NCBI GenBank assembly: GCA_902826155.1
Contig: CADEDU010000131.1
Span: 4,341 to 13,666 of the forward strand
Origin: an uncultured beta proteobacterium
GTDB lineage: Bacteria; Pseudomonadota; Gammaproteobacteria; Burkholderiales; SG8-39
Length of the DNA stretch: 9,326 bases
Direction of reading: 5' to 3'
Position numbers and translations under genes: made by a program. The notes under the pieces were generated by a model that searched no databases, was not told the origin of the DNA, and saw only the letters and a list, made by a program, of their open reading frames with translations. Below, piece after piece: positions 1-5,627 of this stretch (positions within the stretch are counted from its first letter, which is position 1; each line of letters begins with the position of its first letter).

Positions 1-2
1 GC

Positions 3-767
3 TCGGCGCGGCCGCGCCGCTCGTGGAGGCGGGTACTGTTCAAATGGCTGTTCGGCCTGCTGCTGCTGGCGGTGGTGCTGGTGGCGGTCTACCTGTTCTT
101 CGTTCTCAAGTGGAGCTACTCGTCCGGTGAACGGGCCGGTTGGGTGCAGAAGCTTTCGCACAAGGGCTGGTTCTGCAAGACCTGGGAGGGCGAGCTGGCG
201 ATGGTGTCGATGCCCGGCGCCACGCCCGAGAAATTCTTCTTCACCGTGTGGGACGACGCCGTCGCCGAGGAGATCAACCGGCACATGGGCAAGCGGGTGT
301 CGTTGCACTACGAGGAGAAGATCGGCATTCCGACGAGCTGTTTCGGCGAGACGCGCCACTTCGTTACTCGGGTGACGGTGGTCGATCAAAATCCGTTAGC
401 GCCAGGGGTTGTCGTGCCCACGCCCCCTGCGACAGGCGCTGGAGCCCCGGCCGCGCCGGGCGGCGGTCAACCGGCGACCCCGCAGCCGGGAACGGTGCAA
501 CCAGGGGCGATCCCACCAGGTACGGCCACACCCGGTACGACTGCACCGGGTATCCCGCCTCAATCGGCACCCGCTCCCACTGCGCCGGCCGATCCCGCGC
601 CGTCCGCTCCCTCGGGGACGGTCGCGCCCACGCTGCCGGCACCAACACCAGTACCAACACCCGCACCGACGGGCCAGCCATCCGCCCCGGCACCTGCCCC
701 GCAGGCTGTCCCCGCGGCGCCGTCGTCATCCGGCGCTGCCCCAGCGGCGCCAGCCGCCAAGCCCTGA
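3..767 (+). CDS. Membrane-anchored small protein with Pro/Ala-rich tail (5' partial)
   Basis: The reading frame is open to the window edge, and the true start is probably just upstream. The first usable in-frame start, GTG at 72, lies inside the membrane segment and would remove its positive flank. Visible order: an Arg-rich N-terminus (RPRRSWRR), one hydrophobic helix (about nt 39-116) ending in FVLKWSY, then a compact domain of about 85 residues (nt 120-395) with motifs ERAGWVQKLSHKGWFCKTWEGELAMV split around two Cys, FTVWDDAVAEEIN and GIPTSCFGETRHFVT. From about nt 396 to the stop there are some 120 residues made almost only of Pro, Ala, Gly, Thr, Ser and Val. I recall similar short membrane proteins in Betaproteobacteria, sometimes labelled 6-phosphogluconate dehydrogenase, but nothing here supports an NADP-binding dehydrogenase. 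Likely topology is a single N-terminal anchor with the domain in the periplasm. Function unknown. It is followed 9 bases later by the thioesterase, so the two are probably co-transcribed. Confidence 0.75.
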   Translation, partial: SARPRRSWRRVLFKWLFGLLLLAVVLVAVYLFFVLKWSYSSGERAGWVQKLSHKGWFCKTWEGELAMVSMPGATPEKFFFTVWDDAVAEEINRHMGKRVSLHYEEKIGIPTSCFGETRHFVTRVTVVDQNPLAPGVVVPTPPATGAGAPAAPGGGQPATPQPGTVQPGAIPPGTATPGTTAPGIPPQSAPAPTAPADPAPSAPSGTVAPTLPAPTPVPTPAPTGQPSAPAPAPQAVPAAPSSSGAAPAAPAAKP

Positions 768-776
768 GGTGGACGC

Positions 777-1211
777 ATGGCTAACGAATACTTCCACGCG
801 GATACGACCGTTGATGCGATCAACGCGCGCCTGCCGGGCACGTTGCCGGCGTTGATGGGGATGCAGGTGCTGCGCGTCGATGCGCAGGGTCTCGAGAGCC
901 GGCTCGTGGTGCGCGATGATCTGATGGCGCCGAACGGCTTCCTTCACGCCGCGACGGTCGTGATGCTCGCCGATACGAGTTGCGGGTTGGGCGCGATCGT
1001 CAACTTGCCCAAGGGCGCCACCGGCTTCACCACGATCGAGTTGAAGTCCAACTTCCTCGGCACGGTCCTCTCGGGCTCGATCCGCGCGCTCGCCCGGCCG
1101 GTGCATCTGGGCCGTACGACGCAAGTGTGGGACGCCACGGTCAGCGAGGAGGCGCAGGGCAAAACGCTGGCGCTGTTTCGCTGCACCCAGATGGTGCTGT
1201 GGCCGAAGTGA
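777..1211 (+). CDS. PaaI-family hotdog-fold thioesterase
   Basis: A 144-residue protein, the usual length for a single hotdog domain of the PaaI/YbgC-type acyl-CoA thioesterase superfamily. The diagnostic part is NGFLHAATVVMLADTSCG at residues 53-70: the helix that normally reads HGG...LADT, with Asp66 in the usual catalytic region and His57 in the HGG position. The second G-G pair is replaced by Ala-Ala. It continues with FTTIELKSNFLG (84-95) and a beta-rich C-terminal half (VWDATVSEEAQGKTLALFRCTQMVL in parts). Family members hydrolyse cytosolic acyl-CoA thioesters, often aromatic or medium-chain; the substrate cannot be read here. Start ATG 777 has GAGGTGG about 5 bases upstream, overlapping the stop region of the previous gene, which supports translational coupling. 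It converges on the AAA ATPase gene downstream. Confidence 0.85.
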   Translation: MANEYFHADTTVDAINARLPGTLPALMGMQVLRVDAQGLESRLVVRDDLMAPNGFLHAATVVMLADTSCGLGAIVNLPKGATGFTTIELKSNFLGTVLSGSIRALARPVHLGRTTQVWDATVSEEAQGKTLALFRCTQMVLWPK

Positions 1212-1242
1212 GGGCGTCGCGTCGCGGCGTCCCGGCAAGGCT

Positions 1243-1255
1243 GCGCCGCAGGCGC
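1243..1255. terminator. Small hairpin between convergent genes (weak terminator candidate)
   Basis: GCGCC and GGCGC flank a 3-base loop in the 46-base gap between the converging thioesterase and AAA ATPase genes. The stem is only 5 bp and lacks a T-run on either strand, so it may be Rho-assisted or irrelevant. Confidence 0.2.
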
Positions 1256-1257
1256 GA

Positions 1258-2253
1258 TCAGAATCCGATGCGCGTCTTCTTCGCGTTGCGCGGCTCGACC
1301 ACGTCTTCGAGCTCGATCTCGTCGTGACCGGCCAGCTTGGCGTTGCCGAACGCAGTGAGGATGGCGCGGCGCATCTCACGCGGCGCGTAGCCCGACAGCT
1401 TGTCGAGCACGGCTTCTGACGGCTGCTCCGGAAACTGCCTGCCCCAGTCGTGCGAGTCGCGGATGTCGCGATAGATCGCGCCCGCGATGCGCAGCGCACC
1501 GTCGTAGTCGGGCGGCGCGATCTCGTACACGTTCATGCGGTTGAGGATCGGCTCGGGGATCCGCGACGCGTCGTTGGCGGTGGCGATCCAGGTGATGCCC
1601 GAAGCGTCGATCGGCAGCTCGACGAACTCGTCGATGAATTCGCGTGCGGTGTTGTGCTCGAGCAGCGTGTAGAGCGAACCGAGCGGATCGTACTGATGCT
1701 CACCTGCCGCCTTGTCGATCTCGTCGACCATCATCAGCGGATTGGCGTACTTGCCGTTCAGGAACGCCTCGAACACCTTGCCCGGTTTGGCGTTCTTCCA
1801 TTGCGACGATGAACCCGAAAGTACCCAGCCGGCGGTCATCGAGCTCATCGAGATGAAGCCGAAGCCGGTACTCAGCAGCTCCGCCATGCGTTTGCCGAAG
1901 TGGGTCTTGCCGATGCCGGGTTCGCCCAGCAGCAGCATCGGTTGGATCTCGAGCGAATCGGTCGACGAGGTGCACAGCGCGAGCTGCTTCTTGATGTCGT
2001 CGAGCACGTCGTGGAAATTGGGCAGCTCGTCGTACAGACCGGCCATTGCGGGAATGCCGGAGGGCTTCACGGTGAGCCGGGTGCCGCCCGCCTTGAGCAT
2101 CTTCTCGTAGGTGGCGCGCAGCGAGTCGTTGGCGGAGGCGGGCAGTTCGGCCAGGGCGTGTTCCACGCTTGCGATGGCGTACACGTCTTTGAAGCCGGCG
2201 ATCGGCAGCGACGGAACCGGGGTGGGCAAAGTGCTCGACACGGACACGCTCAT
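1258..2253 (-). CDS. Solo AAA+ ATPase related to the ATPase module of Lon
   Basis: A 331-residue protein from ATG 2253, chosen because GGAGG lies 4 bases upstream; an in-frame ATG at 2328 would add 25 residues without a comparable ribosome site. AAA+ motifs in order: Walker A GEPGIGKT (110-117), Walker B LMMVDEID (173-180), sensor 1 WIATAND (222-228, Asn227), a likely arginine finger in ILNRM (Arg239) and sensor 2 GYAPREMRR (288-296, Arg292). The segment from Walker A to sensor 1, with the string EIDK, SLYTLLEHN, and ATAND...RIPEPILNRM, parallels Lon closely, but there is no Lon N-terminal domain and no Ser-Lys protease domain, since the protein ends about 20 residues after the helical lid. 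It therefore probably remodels a protein partner using ATP in the cytosol rather than degrading it itself. Partner and pathway are unknown. It stands alone on the minus strand and is divergent from the DAHP synthase unit. Confidence 0.85.
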   Translation of the reverse strand: MSVSVSSTLPTPVPSLPIAGFKDVYAIASVEHALAELPASANDSLRATYEKMLKAGGTRLTVKPSGIPAMAGLYDELPNFHDVLDDIKKQLALCTSSTDSLEIQPMLLLGEPGIGKTHFGKRMAELLSTGFGFISMSSMTAGWVLSGSSSQWKNAKPGKVFEAFLNGKYANPLMMVDEIDKAAGEHQYDPLGSLYTLLEHNTAREFIDEFVELPIDASGITWIATANDASRIPEPILNRMNVYEIAPPDYDGALRIAGAIYRDIRDSHDWGRQFPEQPSEAVLDKLSGYAPREMRRAILTAFGNAKLAGHDEIELEDVVEPRNAKKTRIGF

Positions 2254-2282
2254 GATGCCTCCAATCCAACGCACTGGTCCGG

Positions 2283-2312
2283 ACCGTACCGCGACGAAAT
2301 CGCGAAGGTCAA
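2283..2312 (-). promoter_or_regulatory. Possible promoter of the AAA ATPase gene
   Basis: On the minus strand TTGACC (2307-2312) and TACGGT (2283-2288) are 18 bases apart, about 30 bases before the start codon. The -35 is good but the -10 is poor. A perfect 10-bp palindrome, GGTCCGGACC (2276-2285), overlaps the downstream edge and could be an operator. Weak support. Confidence 0.25.
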
Positions 2313-2585
2313 GGTGCGTTATTGGCAACTAACGACACAGTTCGAAGTTCGATTGACCCGATCCCGGGTCGGCGCGGGAAAAAGCTCCTGTTTCTGCGAT
2401 GGCGTTCCTGCCGGGCCACCCGATGCACTGCGCGTCGGCACTCGCGTAGCACTCTGTCGGCTCGAGTGCCAAGCGAGCTGCCGTGGCATGGACCGTACGT
2501 TAGATGGGTAGCGCGGGCATCGCGAAAGGTTCACGACAAATGGAACGATGGATCGGTCCAACGATGGGCCGCGTGAGGGCTTTGT

Positions 2586-2606
2586 GCGACGGGCGACGGG
2601 CGACGG
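2586..2606. repeat. Three tandem GCGACGG units
   Basis: Three perfect copies of the 7-base unit GCGACGG lie head to tail (2586, 2593, 2600), in non-coding DNA. Probably a slippage product; no function can be read. Confidence 0.7.
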
Positions 2607-2660
2607 AACGACCGAAGTCGTAGCCGGGCGCGGTAGTTCCCGCAGTTGCAGTAGCTACCG

Positions 2661-2718
2661 CGGTTGCCTCAGTTGCCCGCCGCAGTTGCCCCAGTTGCCC
2701 CAGTTGCCCCAGTTGCCA
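2661..2718. repeat. CAGTTGCCC tandem repeat array
   Basis: Four contiguous 9-base units run from 2683 to 2718; the last ends in A (CAGTTGCCA). Another perfect unit sits at 2670-2678, separated by GCCG, and directly before it a degenerate unit CGGTTGCCT (2661-2669). A further relative, CAGTTGCAG, is at 2643-2651. The array ends about 45 bases before the leader peptide start. Each unit contains TTGCC, similar to a -35 element, and the final copy (TTGCCA) is the closest to consensus, so the array may have grown next to, or contribute to, the promoter of the DAHP synthase unit. The units are far too short and unspaced for CRISPR. Confidence 0.85.
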
Positions 2719-2742
2719 ATAGCCGCCCGATCGTGCTTGAAT
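2713..2742 (+). promoter_or_regulatory. Possible sigma70 promoter of the leader/DAHP synthase unit
   Basis: TTGCCA (2713-2718, five of six to consensus) and TTGAAT (2737-2742, four of six) are separated by 18 bases. Transcription would start near 2749, only about 15 bases before the leader ATG, which is short but still leaves the GAGAAAG ribosome site (2750-2756) in the RNA. The -35 lies in the last CAGTTGCC repeat unit. Prediction by eye only. Confidence 0.35.
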
Positions 2743-2763
2743 CCGCCCCGAGAAAGCACGGTC

Positions 2764-2832
2764 ATGAAGCGCAACGCCTATTTCCATTTCTACTTTCGAT
2801 TTCCACGCCCACTGGCGGAAGGAAACGTCTAG
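2764..2832 (+). CDS. Phe/Tyr-rich leader peptide of a DAHP synthase attenuator
   Basis: A 22-codon frame, ATG 2764 to TAG 2830-2832. Residues 6-13 read YFHFYFRF: four Phe and two Tyr within eight codons (2779-2802). This is the pattern of amino-acid-sensing leader peptides such as E. coli PheL (many Phe) or TrpL (tandem Trp). GAGAAAG, 7 bases before the ATG, is a modest ribosome site. The Phe/Tyr codons sit directly before and into the first arm of a hairpin, and the stop codon is placed so that a terminating ribosome would cover the second arm. Codon use is also notable: two of four leader Phe codons are TTT, whereas all ten Phe codons of the DAHP synthase gene are TTC. The peptide itself probably has no function; translation speed through it is the signal. 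It is followed 23 bases later by the terminator. Confidence 0.85.
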   Translation: MKRNAYFHFYFRFPRPLAEGNV

Positions 2833-2866
2833 GCACATTCGCTCCAGACCGAAATAACCGCCAGTG
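2797..2866 (+). promoter_or_regulatory. Attenuator: alternative protector and antiterminator stems
   Basis: Two competing RNA pairings are visible. Protector 1:2 joins 2797-2809 with 2814-2827: CG, TTTCC and CGCC pair with GGCG, GGAAA and CG, with a 4-base CACT loop and small internal loops. Antiterminator 2:3 is a perfect 9-bp pairing of CACTGGCGG (2810-2818) with CCGCCAGTG (2858-2866). Segment 3 is also the 5' arm of the terminator, so 2:3 and 3:4 exclude each other. Model: a ribosome waiting for charged tRNA-Phe or tRNA-Tyr at 2779-2796 covers segment 1, frees segment 2 for segment 3 and lets polymerase continue into DAHP synthase. A ribosome reaching the stop at 2830 covers segment 2, and an absent ribosome allows 1:2; both let the terminator form. 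Confidence 0.82.
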
Positions 2867-2890
2867 CTCGCAGCCTGGCGGTTTTTTTTT
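2856..2890 (+). terminator. Intrinsic terminator of the attenuator (stem 3:4)
   Basis: AACCGCCAG (2856-2864) pairs perfectly with CTGGCGGTT (2875-2883); the loop may add three more pairs (GCT/AGC). Nine T follow the stem G (2882-2890). It lies between the leader peptide stop and the DAHP synthase start codon, 28 bases before that ATG, so as an unconditional terminator it would silence the gene; it makes sense only as a regulated one. Confidence 0.92.
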
Positions 2891-2917
2891 GTTCCGCGCT
2901 GCAAAGGAAGAGCTCTC

Positions 2918-4024
2918 ATGTCGACGACCCCCGAGCATTACCAGATGCACGCCCCAACCGATCGCACTTCGCAAACCGACGACGAACGCATCGAGGGTGT
3001 CGTGCCGCTTCCACCTCCGGAACATCTGATCCGCTTCTTCCCGGTGAGCGCCGCCGTCGAGCGGCTCATCGCAACGACCCGCCAATCGATCAAGGACATC
3101 CTGCATGGCCGGTCCGACCGGCTGCTGGTTGTTGTGGGCCCCTGCTCGATCCACGATCCGAAGGCGGCGGTCGAATACGCCGAGTGTCTGGCGCCGGAGC
3201 GAGCGCGCTTGGCGCCCGATCTCGAAGTCGTGATGCGGGTCTATTTCGAGAAGCCGCGCACCACGGTGGGCTGGAAAGGGTTGATCAACGACCCCTACCT
3301 GAACGAAAGCTTCCGCATCAACGAGGGCTTGCGGATCGCCCGCGATCTGCTGGTGCGCATCAACGAAGTGGGCATGCCGGCCGGATCCGAGTTCCTCGAC
3401 ACGATCTCCCCTCAATACATCGGCGATCTGATCAGCTGGGGGGCGATCGGCGCGCGCACCACCGAATCGCAGGTGCATCGCGAGTTGGCCTCCGGCCTGT
3501 CGGCGCCGATCGGGTTCAAGAACGGCACCGACGGCAACGTGCGCATCGCCATCGACGCGATTCTCGCCGCGCAACGTCGCCACCATTTCCTGTCGGTGCA
3601 CAAGAACGGGCAGGTCGCCATCGTCGAGACGCGCGGCAACGACGATTGCCACATCATCCTGCGTGGCGGCAAGGCGCCCAACTTCGATGCGGCCAGCGTC
3701 GAAGCCGCGGCCAGGGAACTGCAGGCGGCCAAGGTGCAGCAGCATCTGATGATCGATTTCTCGCACGCCAACAGCCAGAAGGACTACCGCAAGCAGTCCG
3801 AAGTCGGCGCCGACGTCGCGCGACAGCTCAGCGCGGGAGAACGGCGCATTTTCGGCGTGATGGTCGAATCGCACCTCAAATCGGGTCGCCAGGATCTGGT
3901 GCAGGGCAAGCCGCTCGTCTACGGGCAGAGCGTTACCGACGGCTGTATCGGCTGGGAGGACACCGTTCCGCTGCTCGATCAGCTCGCCAAGGCCGTGCGC
4001 GCGCGCCGCGGCACCAAAGCGTAG
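2918..4024 (+). CDS. aroG: Class I 3-deoxy-D-arabino-heptulosonate-7-phosphate synthase (AroFGH type)
   Basis: Condenses phosphoenolpyruvate and erythrose 4-phosphate to DAHP, the first committed step to Phe, Tyr, Trp and other aromatics, in the cytosol. The 368-residue protein aligns with E. coli AroG at a constant offset of 15: metal ligands Cys76, His283, Glu317, Asp341 (E. coli 61, 268, 302, 326) and substrate residues Arg107, Lys112, Arg180, Lys201, Arg249 are all present. Motifs: GPCSIHDP (74-81), MRVYFEKPRTTVGWKGL (106-122), GARTTESQVHREL (178-190), IDFSHANS (279-286). The N-terminal DDxxI elements (Asp21, Asp22, Ile25; AroG 6, 7, 10) and Ser195 (AroG Ser180) that form the allosteric site are kept, so feedback inhibition is likely; which amino acid inhibits cannot be settled by eye. 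Start ATG 2918 has AAAGGAAG 7 bases upstream; a longer frame would begin inside the terminator. Expression is probably governed by the upstream Phe/Tyr attenuator. The symbol aroG is by similarity; paralogues aroF/aroH are possible. Confidence 0.96.
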   Translation: MSTTPEHYQMHAPTDRTSQTDDERIEGVVPLPPPEHLIRFFPVSAAVERLIATTRQSIKDILHGRSDRLLVVVGPCSIHDPKAAVEYAECLAPERARLAPDLEVVMRVYFEKPRTTVGWKGLINDPYLNESFRINEGLRIARDLLVRINEVGMPAGSEFLDTISPQYIGDLISWGAIGARTTESQVHRELASGLSAPIGFKNGTDGNVRIAIDAILAAQRRHHFLSVHKNGQVAIVETRGNDDCHIILRGGKAPNFDAASVEAAARELQAAKVQQHLMIDFSHANSQKDYRKQSEVGADVARQLSAGERRIFGVMVESHLKSGRQDLVQGKPLVYGQSVTDGCIGWEDTVPLLDQLAKAVRARRGTKA

Positions 4025-4049
4025 TGACCCCGCCGCTTACGCTCGCCGA

Positions 4050-4068
4050 GCCGGGGGATGGTCCCGGC
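4050..4068. other. GC hairpin between DAHP synthase and the glycosyltransferase
   Basis: GCCGGG (4050-4055) and CCCGGC (4063-4068) flank a 7-base loop in the 70-base gap. No T-run follows. It may slow transcription or protect the DAHP synthase mRNA end, but does not look like an intrinsic terminator, so readthrough into the next gene is possible. Confidence 0.3.
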
Positions 4069-4094
4069 AGCAACGCCTGCCCGGGCCGCCGCCG

Positions 4095-5627
4095 ATGAGC
4101 GGGGCGCGCCGTTGGTTCGTGGCGGTGTTGTTCGGCGCGCTGCTGGTGCGCCTGCTGCTGTCGGTCATGCTGCCGGTGATTGGCGATGAAGCGTATTTCT
4201 ATCAATGGGGTGTGCGGCCGGCGCTGGGCTATTGGGACCATCCGCCGATGGTCGGATGGTGGATCGCGGCGATGCTCAACGTGTCGCACGCGCCCTGGTC
4301 GATCCGGCTGCCTTCGACGCTGCTGCTGGCGTTCGTTGCGATTGCAGTGCTCGCGCTTGCGCGGCGCGCCGGCGATGACCGCGCCCATCTCGCCGCGATC
4401 GGTGTGGTGCTCACTCCACCGGAGCTGCTCAACGTACTCATCACGACCGATACGCCGCTGGTGTTCTTCTCGCTGTTGTCGGTGCTCGCGTACAGCCGCG
4501 CGCTGCAGCACAACGCCTTACGCTGGTATGCCCTGTCGGGCGCGTTGCTCGGGCTCGCCGCCCTGTCGAAGTACTTCGCTGCGCTGCTCGGTTTCTCGTA
4601 TCTGGTATTCGCGCTGGTGTCACCGAGGCAAGAGCATCGCTGGCGCGGACTGGCGCTCGCCTACCTGTGCGCGACGCCGTTCGTGCTGTTCAACCTGGCC
4701 TGGAACTGGCAGCACTGCTGGGCCAACATCATGTTCAACTTCTTCGTGCGGCACGACGATGCCGGCATTCGCTGGGACCGTCCTGCGCTCTACCTGATCA
4801 CATTGCTGTACGCGACGAGCCTGGTGGGCGCGGTGCAGCTGCTGCGCACGCGCGGCTGGTTCGCCCGACTATTCGATGAGGCGCGAACCCGGCTGCTGGT
4901 GATCTGCGGCCTGGTGCCGCTGCTGATATTCGCGCTGCTGTCGTCGTTCAAGACCATCGGGCTGCATTGGCTGTTCTCGTTCGTGCCGCTGCTATTCGCC
5001 GCAGCGGCGTTTGTCCTGACTCGCGCGCAACTGCTGTGGAACGTAAAGTTCCTCGCCGCGTTCTCGAGCCTTCACCTGTTGTTTCTGGCTGCGAGCGCGT
5101 TGCTGCCGATCGAGACCTGGTCGCGGGTCAAGGCCTACGACGGCATCGTGATGACGGTTCGCGCGCCGGCGGTGGTCGATCAGCTGCGCCGGTTCGAACC
5201 GGAGTTCGTGATCGCTGCTGAAGGCTATTCGCCCGCGGTCGTGCTGGCTTACGCGCTGGGGCGCTACGTGCCCGTCTACGGTCTGGGTTCGTCGCATGCG
5301 CGGCACGACGACATCTTGTCGGATGCGGGGGCACTCGCCGGCAAGAACCTCGCGATATTCCGCCGCACAACGCCTCCGCCCGAAGAGTACGTGCCGTTCT
5401 TCGAATCGACCGAGACGCAAACCTTCGCGTTGCACGGCGTCACCTTCTACGTCGTGCTCGGTCGCGGGTTCCGATTCGACGCCTATCGCGATCGGGTGCT
5501 GCGCACGGTGCGGGATCGCTACTACCAGATCCCGCGGTACCTGCCGCAAGGGCATTGCTACTACTGCGCGCGATACTTCGACGACGTGCAGTGTCCGGTG
5601 CGCGCAGACCAGGGAGCGCGGCAATGA
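4095..5627 (+). CDS. GT39/ArnT-like membrane glycosyltransferase
   Basis: A 510-residue polytopic protein of the GT-C fold (PMT/ArnT family, glycosyltransferase 39 or 83). These enzymes take a sugar from a polyprenyl-phosphate carrier on the outer face of the inner membrane and transfer it to lipid A, protein or another acceptor. Signature features: the first periplasmic loop GDEAYFYQWG (30-39) with the acidic pair Asp31-Glu32 expected to bind metal or act in catalysis, WDHPPM (47-52), IRLPS (70-74), ITTDTPLVFF (116-125) and LSKYFAALLGF (157-167). About ten hydrophobic helices run through residues 8-340, followed by a soluble C-terminal part of about 170 residues. That tail ends with HCYYC and a third Cys (Cys488, Cys491, Cys500), which is not a hallmark of the family. 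Donor sugar and acceptor are unknown. No clear ribosome site precedes ATG 4095. Its stop overlaps the next start (ATGA at 5624-5627). Confidence 0.85.
   Translation: MSGARRWFVAVLFGALLVRLLLSVMLPVIGDEAYFYQWGVRPALGYWDHPPMVGWWIAAMLNVSHAPWSIRLPSTLLLAFVAIAVLALARRAGDDRAHLAAIGVVLTPPELLNVLITTDTPLVFFSLLSVLAYSRALQHNALRWYALSGALLGLAALSKYFAALLGFSYLVFALVSPRQEHRWRGLALAYLCATPFVLFNLAWNWQHCWANIMFNFFVRHDDAGIRWDRPALYLITLLYATSLVGAVQLLRTRGWFARLFDEARTRLLVICGLVPLLIFALLSSFKTIGLHWLFSFVPLLFAAAAFVLTRAQLLWNVKFLAAFSSLHLLFLAASALLPIETWSRVKAYDGIVMTVRAPAVVDQLRRFEPEFVIAAEGYSPAVVLAYALGRYVPVYGLGSSHARHDDILSDAGALAGKNLAIFRRTTPPPEEYVPFFESTETQTFALHGVTFYVVLGRGFRFDAYRDRVLRTVRDRYYQIPRYLPQGHCYYCARYFDDVQCPVRADQGARQ

Larger units (their letters stand above)
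2254..2763. other. Gene-free intergenic region with short repeats
   Basis: About 510 bases lie between the divergent AAA ATPase gene and the DAHP synthase leader. The open frames here have no recognisable domain, no convincing ribosome site and overlap repeats, so I call none a gene. What is present: a candidate minus-strand promoter and palindrome (2276-2312), a GCGACGG triplet repeat (2586-2606), an 8-bp inverted repeat CGCGGTAG/CTACCGCG (2629-2636 and 2655-2662, 18-base loop), the CAGTTGCCC array (2661-2718), and a possible plus-strand promoter (2713-2742). The part from about 2330 to 2580 shows nothing I can name. Confidence 0.6.

Noticed and set aside
2254..2328. 25-residue N-terminal extension of the AAA ATPase from ATG 2328
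   Set aside because: It would cover the promoter candidate and palindrome; ATG 2253 has GGAGG at a usable distance.
2661..2718. CRISPR-like repeats
   Set aside because: Units are 9 bases and contiguous with no spacers; no cas gene nearby.
2548..2832. A 94-codon open frame whose end is the Phe/Tyr-rich peptide
   Set aside because: The upstream 72 codons run through the CAGTTGCCC repeats (reading QLPQLPQLP) with no domain or ribosome site; only the last 22 codons from ATG 2764 have the features of a real leader peptide.
2856..2890. Plain terminator of an upstream gene
   Set aside because: There is no upstream plus-strand gene except the 22-codon leader, and the 5' arm has a perfect alternative partner at 2810-2818, so a regulated attenuator explains it better.
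2764..2890. T-box or TRAP/trp-type RNA element
   Set aside because: I see no T-box consensus sequence or repeated GAG/TAG triplets, whereas a translated Phe/Tyr-rich frame with overlapping stems is present.
2762..3874. Long minus-strand open frame opposite DAHP synthase
   Set aside because: It lies entirely antisense to a gene with all catalytic residues conserved, and its translation is Arg/His/Asp-rich with no domain: a GC-bias shadow.
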